A stretch of DNA of 64,000 nucleotides from Poriferisocius sp965200775 (GCA_965200775.1 OZ241383.1:1178001-1242000), one strand, 5' to 3'; counted from the stretch's first letter, positions 17,343-26,112 are shown. The notes: a model not told the origin generated them from the sequence alone. Numbers and translations: made by a program.

Positions 17343-18178
17343 GCGGCCCGCTCACCGAGACGGCGGTTGTCGTCCGGGTGGATGGCAACGAGGTTGCCGT
17401 GCCCGAGGGATCGACCATCCTCGACGCCTGCAACGAGGCCGGTGTGGAGACCCCCACCATCTGCTATGGCGACACGCTCACACCGGTGAACGTCTGCCGG
17501 GTGTGCGTGGTGGAACTCGACGGCAGCCGGGCCTTGGTCCCCTCCTGCTCCCGCCCGGTGGAGGAAGGCATGGTGGTTCACACCGACAGCGAGCGGGTCC
17601 GCCACAGCCGCCGGATGGTGCTGGAGTTTCTGGCCACCGGGGTGGACCTGACCCAGGCTGACGATCTCGGTCGGTGGTCCGAGCAGTACGGAGCCGACCC
17701 CGACCGCTACACCCCCGACGCCGAGAAGATGAACGAGCCGGTGCGGGTGCAGGACAACCTCTACATCCGGGACTACGGCAAGTGCGTGCTGTGCTACCGC
17801 TGTGTGGAGGCCTGCGGCGACGACGCCCAGCACACCTACGCCATCTCGGTGGCGGGGCGGGGTTTCGGGGCTCGCATCTCCACCGAGTTCGACGTGGCCC
17901 TGCCCGACTCAGCCTGCGTGTACTGCGGGAACTGCGTGGCGGTGTGCCCCACAAATGCCCTCCAGTTCAAGACCGAGTACGACCTGCGCGAGGCTGACGA
18001 CTGGCGACCCGACGACCAGTCGGTAACCCAGACGGTGTGCTCCTACTGCGGGGTGGGCTGCAACCTGGAGTTGCACGTGCAGGACAACCGCATCGTCAAA
18101 TGCACCTCCCCCGACGACCACGACGTAACCCGGGGCAACCTCTGCATCAAGGGCCGCTTCGGCTGGACCTACGTGTAA
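17339..18178 (+). CDS. Formate dehydrogenase alpha-subunit N-terminal Fe-S part, separate gene
   Basis: A 279-residue electron-transfer protein corresponding to the N-terminal third of FdsA/FdhA. It has a 2Fe-2S ferredoxin domain with Cys42, Cys53, Cys56 and Cys70, two 4Fe-4S sites CVLCYRCVEAC (about 149-159) and CVYCGNCVAVCP (about 193-203), and a last domain CSYCGVGC...CIKGRFGWTYV (about 235-279). The last is the cubane domain that normally begins the molybdopterin subunit. It stops right after FGWTYV, where an intact protein continues into the part encoded by the first gene of this operon. Overlaps the NuoEF gene by ATGA. The total length of the two halves (279 + 647) matches an intact alpha subunit. 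A real split subunit is the simplest reading. Confidence 0.9.
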   Translation: MSGPLTETAVVVRVDGNEVAVPEGSTILDACNEAGVETPTICYGDTLTPVNVCRVCVVELDGSRALVPSCSRPVEEGMVVHTDSERVRHSRRMVLEFLATGVDLTQADDLGRWSEQYGADPDRYTPDAEKMNEPVRVQDNLYIRDYGKCVLCYRCVEACGDDAQHTYAISVAGRGFGARISTEFDVALPDSACVYCGNCVAVCPTNALQFKTEYDLREADDWRPDDQSVTQTVCSYCGVGCNLELHVQDNRIVKCTSPDDHDVTRGNLCIKGRFGWTYV

Positions 18179-18200
18179 GGGTGGCGCGGCCGCGCTCCCT
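18178..18200. terminator. Candidate bidirectional terminator hairpin after the formate dehydrogenase operon
   Basis: AGGG-tg-GCGCGG/CCGCGC-t-CCCT forms a strong GC hairpin exactly between the convergent formate dehydrogenase and DUF4268 genes. It has no T-tract, as is common in high-GC genomes. Confidence 0.4.
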
Positions 18201-19203
18201 AACCCTCGTCCTCGTCCTCTAGGTCTGGGTCCTCAAGATCAGGGTCCCAGAGCTCTTCGTCTAGCTCATCCACAAGCGGCCCAATGGTCTGCAAGAGCTG
18301 AGCGCACTGATCGGCCATCCATTTGTGCATCTCGGGGTGGCTCTTGTTGTCCCTGACGGTGCCAAGTCCATTCACTTTGATCCGACAGCCGAGCTTGCCC
18401 TCCATCTCGTCCCAGACCAGAGAATTCGCAAGTGTCTTGGGTAGTCGGTGTGAGCTTTGGCGCAAAGCTCGGAAAATCCGGTCGTTCACCGCACTGTCCG
18501 TCGTCCCAATGTATATCTCACTGAAAATGCCGCCGCGGGAGAAGCCAGCAACCAATTTCACGCTCTTTCTCACTGTCTTGAGTTCCAAATAATGGCGGTA
18601 AGGCGCATTGCGTCTTCTTGTGAGATTGGGGTGCTGGGCATGAACCACCTCAAGGAAGCCAGTCCAAAATCTCATGTACGAGGTCTCTCTCTCCGTGCGA
18701 TCGCTCGCCCGCGTGACAGACCGAACCTGTGCCTTCCAGTTGCTCGGGCTCGACACCACCCGAAAGATGGGCGCCACTTTGGAGTTGCCGATGCGGCCAA
18801 CTCGCACCTCAACGCCGAAGAAGCGCGTGTCGCCGTCCGAAACGTCGTTTAGGAACTCCAGCGCCTGATGGTGTTCATCACGGAAGGATGGAGAGACCCA
18901 GACAATGGTTCTGGCATCGGTTCCAGCGGCGTACGTCAGCAGTTGGCTGAGATGGCGGTGGTCGGTCTCCTCAAGCTGGTTCTCGACGATCAGCGGACGC
19001 TGATTCGTCTCATCGGTGCCGAACAAGTCGACCGCATAGCGCCCGACTGCATGCTCCCGGCCGTGGAGCGCCAGATCGATCCCAAGCAGGTCGCCCAAGT
19101 ACTCCTCGTTCTCGAGCAACCATGGCGTGAAGTCCCCGGCCTCGTTCGACCACACCTCCCGAGGGTCGAGGTATTCAAGCCGTCCAAGCGGCTCCTCCGC
19201 CAT
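18199..19203 (-). CDS. DUF4268 domain protein, PD-(D/E)XK nuclease-like
   Basis: A 334-residue protein with the arrangement of DUF4268 proteins. Its N-terminal nuclease-like region has AVDLFGTDE and PLIVENQLEETDHRHLSQLL (the E-N-Q and following H/D pattern of a PD-(D/E)XK core), followed by TDARTIVWVSPSFRDEH. The C-terminal half contains the DUF4268 segment (YMRFWTGFLEVV onward) and a very acidic tail of repeated DPDLED. The ATG (MAEEPLGRLEYLDP) is preceded by CTGGAGGT; a 33-codon upstream extension is rejected. Such genes are frequent in defence islands. Here it opens the accessory region, and it is the one large gene in that region without a visible lesion. Function unproven; a DNA-cleaving defence role is inferred. 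Confidence 0.78.
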   Translation of the reverse strand: MAEEPLGRLEYLDPREVWSNEAGDFTPWLLENEEYLGDLLGIDLALHGREHAVGRYAVDLFGTDETNQRPLIVENQLEETDHRHLSQLLTYAAGTDARTIVWVSPSFRDEHHQALEFLNDVSDGDTRFFGVEVRVGRIGNSKVAPIFRVVSSPSNWKAQVRSVTRASDRTERETSYMRFWTGFLEVVHAQHPNLTRRRNAPYRHYLELKTVRKSVKLVAGFSRGGIFSEIYIGTTDSAVNDRIFRALRQSSHRLPKTLANSLVWDEMEGKLGCRIKVNGLGTVRDNKSHPEMHKWMADQCAQLLQTIGPLVDELDEELWDPDLEDPDLEDEDEG

Positions 19204-19298
19204 ACCTCCAGGGTACCGGCACTGGCATCCGCTCCCAAACGTGGCAAACCGCGACCGCAGCGAGGAGCCAGTAGTGGGTCGTCGCGTCGCTGGGTGGG

Positions 19299-19805
19299 TC
19301 AAGGGATGACGATGTGGGCGATGTCCTCAATCAGGTCGCCACCGCTGGTGAAGAGGCGGTGCTCGCTGTCGGCCACCTCGACGCGCACCGAGTGGTGGCC
19401 GGGCTCATGCATCTCCACGACACCCTCGGTATCGTACAGTCGACCCTGTTTCTCGCCGTTTACGTAGATGTGGAAGTGTCCCTGCACCTTCCCCAGCTCC
19501 GTGGTGGCGGCGGTAACGGCAGCGGTGAGGCGGTTCCAAGGCCTGGCCGCACAGCGAGGAACGCAAACCACGCCCCAAACCGCCCCGAGCACTAGCCCAC
19601 GACCAATCCACCACGCGCCGACCCTCGAACCGCCGAGCGCGAGCCCACTACCTACCCACCAGGCGCCGACCCAGGGACTCCCCCGACGAAGGCGCTTGTG
19701 GCCAACGCCCGGGTGCCGCGCGAGGCGTCCGACCGCGTTGTCCCCCCGTGCGACCGTCCGTCCGGTGACCTCGCACGCAGCCCCTGCATCGCCACCCGAT
19801 CGCAT
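19299..19805 (-). CDS. Possible truncated gene, hydrophobic 16-aa repeats plus a GHFHIYVNG C-terminal domain
   Basis: Open frame of 168 residues of doubtful integrity. The last 65 residues (GHFHIYVNGEKQGRLYDTEG, then VRVEVADSEHRLF) look like a real beta-sandwich domain found in extracellular or metal-binding hypothetical proteins. The first 100 residues are composition-biased, with two copies of a 16-residue hydrophobic unit (VGAWWVGSGLALGGS and VGAWWIGRGLVLGAV) encoded by a 48-bp DNA duplication at 19587-19682. The N-terminus may therefore be a rebuilt or false leader on a gene fragment. No convincing ribosome binding site was seen. Confidence 0.4.
   Translation of the reverse strand: MRSGGDAGAACEVTGRTVARGDNAVGRLARHPGVGHKRLRRGSPWVGAWWVGSGLALGGSRVGAWWIGRGLVLGAVWGVVCVPRCAARPWNRLTAAVTAATTELGKVQGHFHIYVNGEKQGRLYDTEGVVEMHEPGHHSVRVEVADSEHRLFTSGGDLIEDIAHIVIP
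19587..19682. repeat. 48-bp imperfect direct duplication
   Basis: Two adjacent 48-bp copies, each beginning GAGC(A/G)C(T/G)AGCCCAC and containing CCACCA(C/G)GCGCCGACC. In the minus-strand frame each encodes one 16-residue hydrophobic unit. Confidence 0.6.
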
Positions 19806-19850
19806 GGCTGATGATCATTTCGATCTAATCTGAGGTATCTTGCTGATCGC

Positions 19851-20674
19851 GTGACCTTCCTTCCTGCGCTCGAGTACCCCAGCCACCAAGCGGGCGCTGC
19901 GATCCTCTACACAGCCGACTGCTTGCAGGCGATGGCCGGCCTTCCCGAGGGCTGCGTCGACATGGTGTTTGCCGACCCGCCGTACAATCTGTCCAACGAC
20001 GGTACGACCGTTCATGCCGGTCGGCGGGTCAGCGTGAACAAGGAAGGCTGGGACCGCAGCCAGGGGGCCGAGGCGGACTTTGAGTTTCACAGTGCGTGGA
20101 TCGACGCGTGCCGTCGCCTACTCAAGTCTGATGGAACATTGTGGGTGTCTGGCACTTATCATAGTATCTTCGCGTGCGGACACGCTCTTCAGCTACTGGG
20201 CTTTCGTGTGTTGAACGACATCGCTTGGTACAAGCGGAACCCTCCGCCAAATCTTGGACGAAGGATGTTCACAGCCGCGCACGAGACTCTGATCTGGGCG
20301 AGCCGGTCCGCGAAGTCTCGACACACCTTCAACTATGACGCGATGCGCGACGGAGACTTTCCCGGCGACATCCTCAAGAACCCGGGCAAGCAGATGCATT
20401 CTGTCTGGGCCATAACCCCCCCCCCCCCCGGGAGAAGCGCTACGGCAAACATCCGACCCAGAAACCCGAAGCGCTACTTGACCGAATCGTCCGCGCCAGC
20501 ACGAACCCGGGCGACCTGGTCCTCGACCCGTTCGCCGGCTCCGGTACAACTGGCGTGGTTGCGCTGCGGAACCAGCGACGCTTCATCGGCATCGAGCAGG
20601 ACGGCGAGTATTGCAGGCGCTTCGCCATTCCACGCCTCAACGATGAGGCCGCCTCCCTCTTCGCAGACAGCTGA
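19851..20674 (+). pseudogene. Type II DNA methyltransferase (N4/N6, beta-class), frameshifted at a 14-C tract
   Basis: GTG-started site-specific DNA methyltransferase. Motif IV VFADPPYNLSNDG is near residue 40 and the AdoMet motif DPFAGSGTTG near the C-terminus, the order of beta-class amino-methyltransferases. The frame is lost at a run of 14 C (20416-20429). Before the run the protein reads MHSVWAITPP; after it the correct continuation REKRYGKHPTQKPEALLDRI is in another frame. A run of 12 or 15 C would restore one 274-residue protein ending FADS, 2 nt before the restriction gene. Either the gene is off by slippage (phase variation), or it is dead, or the run is miscounted. Partner of the BcnI/MvaI-like endonuclease downstream. 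Confidence 0.85.
20416..20429 (+). repeat. Poly-C tract (14 C) inside the methyltransferase gene
   Basis: Uninterrupted C14 in a coding region, flanked by CATAA and GGGAG. A length change by one unit alters the reading frame of the methylase. Confidence 0.95.
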
Positions 20675-20676
20675 CA

Positions 20677-21302
20677 ATGGAGCGGGACGAGGCGACAGCT
20701 CGGCTCAAGGAGCTGATTGGATGCGACCTGGTTGAGGTTGCCCGTAAGCACCAGGTCGTCATCGAGCGTGACGGCAAGATCAACAAGGGATGGAAGGGCC
20801 ACACTCTTGAACGACACCTCGGCCTTCCACTCAACTCCTGCCAAGCTCCCAACTTTGGCTCTTGGGAGCTCAAGCAGATCTCGCTCAAGAGACTCAAGAA
20901 TGGACTCCTAGCAATAAAGGAGACAATGGCCGTAACCATGATCGATCCCCAAAACGTCTTGATCACCGACTTCGACGACAGTCATCTCTTGCGCAAACTG
21001 AGCAGAGGTCTGCTAGTTGCGGTAATCGCGACAGCACTGCAGAAGCCGGGAAGCTTGTCCACTCGGTGTCACCCATCGACGTTCCCGAGGGTTCTGAGGT
21101 CTACAAGATCATCAGAGACGACTACGAACTGGTCCGCATGCAAATTCGCCGAAGTGGATTCGAGTCGCTAACCGGGCGCATGGGGACCTACATCCAGCCG
21201 CGAACGAAGGGTGCAGGGCACGGAAGCACCTCACGCGCCTTCTATGCCCGGAAGGAGTTCCTCGGACGGTTCGTCAGGCTAGGTGACGTCGAGTGGCGAT
21301 GA
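20677..21302 (+). pseudogene. BcnI/MvaI-type restriction endonuclease, frameshifted
   Basis: Type II restriction endonuclease of the MvaI/BcnI family (monomeric PD-(D/E)XK nickase-type enzymes cutting CCNGG-like sites). The first part reads INKGWKGHTLERHLGLPLNS and NFGSWELKQISLK, whose W-E-L-K is the E-x-K catalytic pair. The C-terminal part, in a different frame, reads GFESLTGRMGTYIQPRTKG and GHGSTSRAFYARKEF, strongly family-specific. The frames change near 21045-21055, where ALQKPG should join KLVHSVSPIDVP. The ATG lies 2 nt after the methylase stop, forming a normal M-R operon. The 3' end overlaps the convergent DUF4143 remnant by 24 bp. A disabled methylase next to an active nuclease would be harmful, so both being broken is consistent. 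Confidence 0.82.
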
Positions 21303-22130
21303 AGGCTGCTGGTGCTGCCAGAGGGTGCTGATGGGCAGGGCCCAGAGGCGGTCGGCTAGGGGGAGGGTGGCTAGGCCGGTGTGGAGGACTATGCCGGCGA
21401 GGAAATGGTCGCCGGTGTGGTCTCGAAGCCAGGCCAGGTGGCGGGCGTCGTCGAAAGAGGGTGCTGCGGTGGCTTTGATCTCGAAGGCGATCAGGCGCTG
21501 GGCGTTGAGCTCGGCGACCACGTCGAACTCGTGGCGGCCGTGGTGCTAGCGGAGGTGGTAGAGGCGGCAGCGGTGTTCGCTGGCGCTCGCCTGTGCCCTC
21601 AGCTGAGCGACGACAAAGGTCTCGAGCAGCCGCCCTAGGAGGTTGCCGTCGCGCATGGCGGTGTCGGCGGTGCTGCTGGTCACCGAGGCCAACAGCGAAG
21701 AGTCGACGAGGAACCGCTTAGGCGTGAGGGACAAACGCTTGAGCAGGTTCGATGTCCAGGCGGGCAGCTCGTCGACGATGTGCAGCCGGCCCAGCAGCTC
21801 CAGATAGCGCAGCATGGTGCGACGGTTGATGCCAGCAGCCTCAGCGAGGGTAGCGTCGTCGGTCACCCCGGCTGAGTTCAGCGCGTACGCCTCGGAGAAG
21901 CGCCCGAGCCTGACGTCGTCGTAGTTGCCGCCCGCGGTCTCGGAGCCGCGTGTGACGATCTCGTTGACGTAGGTCTCCAGCCACAGGCGCCGGGCCGGTT
22001 CGAGCAACCGTTCGATGCACGACGCCACAGTGACCGACTGCACAGATTTGACAGCTCTGAGTACCACAATTTGACACCTACGAGTACCGACCTCCGACGC
22101 CCCTCCCCGCCTCTGCCGGGGAAATGTCAC
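21279..22130 (-). pseudogene. DUF4143 / AAA-ATPase family C-terminal remnant with an in-frame TAG
   Basis: Remnant of an ATP-binding protein of the AAA_14-DUF4143 family. Only the C-terminal DUF4143 part is present: YVNEIVTRGSETAGGNYDDV, NSAGVTDDATLAEAAGINRR, LLGRLHIVDELPAWTSNLLK, then LLETFVVAQL. The usual N-terminal P-loop domain is missing. The frame is interrupted by TAG at 21546-21548 between LYHLR and HHGRHEFDVVAEL, after which the same frame continues to LIAFEIKATAAPS, a PD-(D/E)XK-like tail. One base change would remove the stop. Function lost; upstream sequence after about 22060 shows no family similarity. Confidence 0.75.
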
Positions 22131-22308
22131 ACCCGGTGCTTAGCGTCAAACAGCGGCCAGTGGGCTTAGGGATGTCGCAGGTGGGTTGAACACCCCGTGG
22201 GAACTCGCGATTTGCGTTGCATGGATAGTCCCACAGGGTTATCCTGGCTTGAATCCTCCCCGCCTGGCCTGCTAGCAGGGCATGGCGGGGGTTTATCGTT
22301 TCAGGCCC

Positions 22309-22941
22309 ATGTCCAAAACGCGAGTCGTCGTCTTCATCGACTACCAGAACGTCTACCACTCTGCGAGGGAGCTGTTCGGAGGGCCAGGGAGGGCCCATCC
22401 GTCCATCGGGAATGTGGACCCGTTGAAATACGGGCAGATGCTTTGCGACCTTGGCAAGGCAAAAGACCCCAACCGGGCCCTCCAGAGCGTACGCGTATAC
22501 AGGGGTAGGCCGGTCCGCGGTGAAGGGCACGAGAAGGTTTGCTGAGCATTCGACCGTCAGGTCGCCAGATGGCGGAGAACCTCAGGCGTGGAACTGTTCA
22601 CTCGACCACTGAGGTACTACCCAGCCATAAGCGATACCGGGCAGCGCTACAGACGTGGTGAAGAGAAAGGCGTGGACGTGATGATGGCGTTGGACATCGT
22701 CGTCGAAGCGATCAAGGATGCATACGATGTCGCGATCGTGGCCACCGCTGATAGCGACTTACTTCCAGCAGTGGAACACCCCCTTGCTGCCAAGAAGCGC
22801 GTTGAAACTGCTACATGGTGGGCTCGCAAATCACCCCGCGGCCAACTGAGAGTCCCGAGCCGCAAGATCTGGAACCACAACCTCGACAAGAGCAAATTCG
22901 ACATTGTGCGAGACGACACCGATTACCTTGCTCTCCCCTGA
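22309..22941 (+). pseudogene. NYN (PIN-like) domain RNase, interrupted by one in-frame TGA
   Basis: NYN-domain protein, a metal-dependent RNase fold. It begins MSKTRVVVFIDYQNVYHSAR with the first catalytic aspartate in IDYQN, continues with LQSVRVYRGRP, and after the break reads VELFTRPLRYYP, EKGVDVMMALDIVVEA and VAIVATADSDLLPA, ending in DIVRDDTDYLALP as intact relatives do. The frame is the same on both sides of a TGA at 22543-22545 (GHEKVC-stop-AFDRQVARW), so this is a nonsense codon, not a frameshift. Relatives have an ordinary residue there. No standard SECIS is positioned after it. The rest is complete, so inactivation is recent or the codon is a base error. Confidence 0.72.
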
Positions 22942-23152
22942 CCCAAGGCTCCTCACGACACCTCGGGTCTCAGGCCCAGGACCGATTTCGGCAAACCACT
23001 AGAGGGGGTGTGACACTTTCCCTCGGCCAACAGCTGAGCGCCAGAGTTCACTCCTTCGGTAGTTGGTTAACCTGGTTGTTCCGGTTATTGCAGTGAATAT
23101 CCAAAGTTCTAGGTATTGTCTAGTGTTTGTCTGGAATTGCCAGTTTTTTCGG

Positions 23153-23180
23153 TTGATATTGTTACTGGGGTCGGTAGACT
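23153..23180 (+). promoter_or_regulatory. Candidate leaderless promoter of the HNH endonuclease gene
   Basis: TTGATA (23153-23158), a 16-nt spacer and TAGACT (23175-23180), followed after 7 nt by the ATG at 23188. The 246-nt gap before this gene is AT-richer than its surroundings and otherwise holds nothing I recognise. Confidence 0.5.
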
Positions 23181-23187
23181 ACATGGC

Positions 23188-23584
23188 ATGGATTTAGGGC
23201 TCCTCACCAGGGACAACACCAATACTCAGGCCACCGAGAGGTTTGGCGCTGCGCCGGCGGATGATGGGTTGGGCGGGCTGGTTGATGTTGATCCGATGGA
23301 GTTGGATTCAGCAGAGGTAGCCAAGCTGATCTTGCAAGTCGACTCGACGCGTCGAAAGCTCGACGGTTTGCTCACCGTGTTGTTGGGCCGGTTCGGTGAC
23401 CTCGAAGGCGAAGACGCCGTTGTGGAGTTGTGCCGGCAGTTTGGGGTGGGCCGTCACAAAGCCCGCCGTCAAGCCAAAACCGCGTCAATCCTCAAAGACC
23501 TGCCCTACACGCTGGAGGCTTCAAAGGACGGGTGGATCACCATCGACCACGCCCAAGTAGTCGGCTAATCCCACCAAAGAGCCC
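23188..23584 (+). pseudogene. DUF222-HNH endonuclease, 5' part, nonsense codon and IS insertion
   Basis: N-terminal part of a 13E12/DUF222-type HNH endonuclease, a family abundant in actinobacteria. The text MELDSAEVAKLILQVDSTRR, CRQFGVGRHKARRQAKTASI and GWITIDHAQVVG is typical of the alpha-helical DUF222 region. A TAA at 23566-23568 stops it. The same frame then reads SHQRAP and is cut by the IS1595-family element, whose 8-bp target duplicate AAGAGCCC is at 23577-23584. Removing the element and one duplicate rejoins the frame as SHQRAPMDEDQELELIGLA with the 3' part at 26209. GAA to TAA is the simplest cause of the stop. Confidence 0.85.
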
Positions 23585-23610
23585 GGGGCTTATATCGGAT
23601 GGTGCCCAAG
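23585..23610 (+). repeat. Left terminal inverted repeat of the IS1595-family element
   Basis: 26 bp, perfect match to the reverse complement of 26183-26208. Preceded directly by the target duplicate AAGAGCCC. Confidence 0.97.
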
Positions 23611-23615
23611 CACTC

Positions 23616-23738
23616 TCACTCACGGGTTCGCAGCACGGCATCCGCCAGCTCCTCGGGGGTGCAGTCAAAACGAAACACCTCATCAGGATCGTAAAGGTGC
23701 TCCAGCTCCGGCGGTATGGGATCTTCTTCTGGTGTCAT
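23616..23738 (-). CDS. Small acidic ORF in the transposon, 40 aa
   Basis: A 40-residue protein, MTPEEDPIPPELEHLYDPDE then VFRFDCTPEELADAVLRTRE, with 12 acidic residues. The Shine-Dalgarno AAGGAG lies 6 nt before the ATG, one of the best ribosome sites in the window. It starts 11 nt after the methyltransferase-HNH stop and ends just inside the left terminal repeat, so it belongs to the element and its operon. No family is recognised. The size, charge and position suggest an accessory or inhibitor protein for the nuclease or methylase, but this is inference only. Unlike its two operon partners it shows no lesion. Confidence 0.62.
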   Translation of the reverse strand: MTPEEDPIPPELEHLYDPDEVFRFDCTPEELADAVLRTRE

Positions 23739-23749
23739 AGCCGTCTCCT

Positions 23750-25119
23750 TCATCGCATATGACCCAGTTTCGCATTCTGCCTACGCAGTCCTGTCAGCGT
23801 GTAGATATTGCTTTTCAGCTTATTGCAAGGCCCGCACAACAGTATGCGGTTTGTGATGTGGTTCATGCCGCCTTCGGATCGGGGAATGTTGTGGTCCAAC
23901 TCCAGATAGCGGGGATCGTCGAACTCGCGGTCGCACCCCTGACACTTCTGGCCCTCCTGAGCAATGAGGTGGTTGTACATCTCAGCACGACTCCATTTAG
24001 GGCCTTCTGGCTCCTTCACACGTTCCTTGACGCGTAGGAACGGCGAGCCAACCTCGCCACCGTCGGTTCTAGCAGGAGGCTCAGTGGAGTATGTAACCTT
24101 TCCCAGTATCCCAGTTATGTCCTTCAACCGATCTACTACCACATTATGAGCACCATCCCAAATGTCCGCTCCAACCCACGACCTTTCCAGCTTCTCGGCA
24201 GCCACACAGGTCGTAGCACAACCAGCAAATGGGTCGAACACCACGCCACCCTTCAGTGTCCCCGTCTCGATGATTTGATAGTATAGGTTCAACGGCTTTT
24301 AGTGGGCCAGAGATATGGCTCTTTGGCCTTCTGTTTGGATCCCTTCTTCCGAATAGGGGTGAACTCGGTCCACCAGTCAGGTCCAGTCGTCCCCCTGTTC
24401 TCGTCAAGCCACACTTCGTTCAAATCATTCGGCACCGACTTGAGTCCTGCGAACACACCGGGATTAGTGTCCTTCAAGCGTTGATAGGTGATCTGTCCAC
24501 TGGCATCAAAGTACGGCCCATACCGCTTCCTGGTTGACTGTGAGAGCGGTGCCATCGCCACTTCGCCTACGACACACGATTTGTTATCTTTCGCATACCA
24601 CAGGATCAGGTCGTGGGTTCTCTTGTAGTAGTCGGTGTTCCTCCGTCCTGCCGGATCGGTGTAGCACCACACGATCTCGTTGCGGAAGTTTTTGTGCCCG
24701 AACACCGCATCCAGCGTGATCTTGAGATAGTGGCTGGCTGTGGGGTCGCAGTGCAGGAACAAATTGCCGGTGGACTTCAACAGCCGGTGCATCTCAATGA
24801 TACGGACAGCCATAAAACATATGTATGCTCCCATACTGTCCGAGTGTGCATAGCGGGCAGATTCGATGGCCTCAAGCAAATCCGGGTGGTCGTCTGCGAT
24901 TTGGTCTATCCAGTCGCTGTGGACATCATGCTCCCACGACCACCGATCTTGGAACTTTCCGCCAACCTCCAAACTATCGGGGGTGGCGTGGAAATCACGT
25001 CCCTTGTTGAACGGCGGATCGGTGGCGATCAGATCGAGCGTTTCGCTGTTCATACCGCGCATGACCGCCAGGTTGTCGTTGTGGAAAAGCGTGCGGTTCT
25101 CCCAATTCGGTTCGGCCAT
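23750..25119 (-). pseudogene. DNA methyltransferase-HNH endonuclease fusion (transposon passenger), one frameshift
   Basis: Starts MAEPNWENRTLFHNDNLAVM with motif IV LIATDPPFNKGRDF, continues through NLFLHCDPTASHYLKI (a family hallmark) and KEPYLWPT. After a one-base loss near 24300 it resumes in another frame at KPLNLYYQIIETG with the AdoMet motif FDPFAGCATTCVAAEKL. The last 75 residues are an HNH nuclease: CQGCDREF, YLELDHNIPRSEGG, ILLCGPCNKLKS. Without the lesion the protein would have about 457 residues. The ATG overlaps the transposase stop (TAATG). Methylase and nuclease in one polypeptide could act as a self-contained modification/restriction or addiction unit that maintains the element; that role is inferred. 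Confidence 0.85.
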
Positions 25120-26112
25120 TATACTGCCAACTCCTCCATGCACCTTCTGGCCCACACCCCGTTCTCGATCAACTGCTCGTAGGTGAGCCTCTTGTGTTCC
25201 ATACAGCGCACCATCCCGCCCATCTGGTCGACTGTGTCTTTCGGACGCTCGTTGTGGCGGTGCTCGAATTCTGCCACGTAGCGGTGCAGATGCTCTTCCG
25301 ACATCTTGTGGTATGTCCCGTGGTATCCCCTCTTGAGCATGGCCCAGAAACTTTCCATCCCGTTGGTGTGGGCCATCTCGTCAACATACTGGCCCGTGGA
25401 GTGGCTCACCGAGCGATGGCCGTAGCCCATGCGCGACAAGGGCAGGTAGCCCCTAGCCTCGTCCGTGAACACTGACGACCCCTTGTAGCGTGGTCGGCCA
25501 CCATACCCGTCAATGTTCCTGCAGTGATGTCGGGCACCACGCGTGCAGCCACCCGCCCAGTCTCACGGTCCCTCACACCTGCCACAATAGCCTTCCCGAC
25601 CGGACCGCCGGCGGCTGTCATCCTCTTATCGGCGTGCTTGTTGCGCTCCAAGCCGCCCACGTAGGTCTCGTCGGCCTCTAGCGTCGAGCTCATCAACGGA
25701 TCCCCGCCCGCCATTGCCTCGCGTAGCCTGTGCAAGAGGAACCACGCGGCCTTCTGGCCGATACCCAGATCTCGGTGCAACTTCATAGACGACACCCCCT
25801 TCAGGCTGGTGGACACGATGTAGATCGCCAGCGCCCACGTCTGGTAGCCCAGGTTGGAGCACTCCATCACCGTCCCAGTCCGCACGCTGAACCGCCCGCG
25901 GCAGTCGCGGCACCGGAACGGCATCGTCCTATGCTTCGCACCTGATAGCACGTCCACGCTCCCACACTTGGGGCAGACCACCTTGTCAGGCCAGCGGCGC
26001 TTCACAAGCCACTTGTGGGCCTTCTCACCGGTCGGGAGCATCCTAACGCCTGCACCAAGGTCATCCCGTCACGGTCTGCTCGGCCCGGCGCTTTCTTCTT
26101 CACTCTGTCCAT
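25119..26112 (-). pseudogene. IS1595-family (ISXO2-like) transposase, two frameshifts
   Basis: DDE-type transposase with an N-terminal zinc ribbon (VVCPKCGSVDV and FRCRDCRGRFSVRTGTVME), the catalytic start LEADETYVGG and the C-terminal HTNGMESFWAMLKRGYHGTY segment, all typical of IS1595. Two one-base lesions break it. Near 26040, MDRVKKKAPGRADRDGMTLV must shift to join MLPTGEKAHKWL. Near 25485, a G-run appears one G short so that ADHATRG fails to continue into SSVFTDEARGYLPL. Restored length is about 330 residues. It is the first gene in the element and lies just inside the right terminal repeat. Confidence 0.88.

Noticed and set aside
22543..22545. Selenocysteine in the NYN gene
   Set aside because: The hairpin after this TGA (CGACC-GTCA-GGTCG) starts only 6 nt downstream, too close for a SECIS, and family relatives have no Cys/Sec active site; a nonsense change is simpler.
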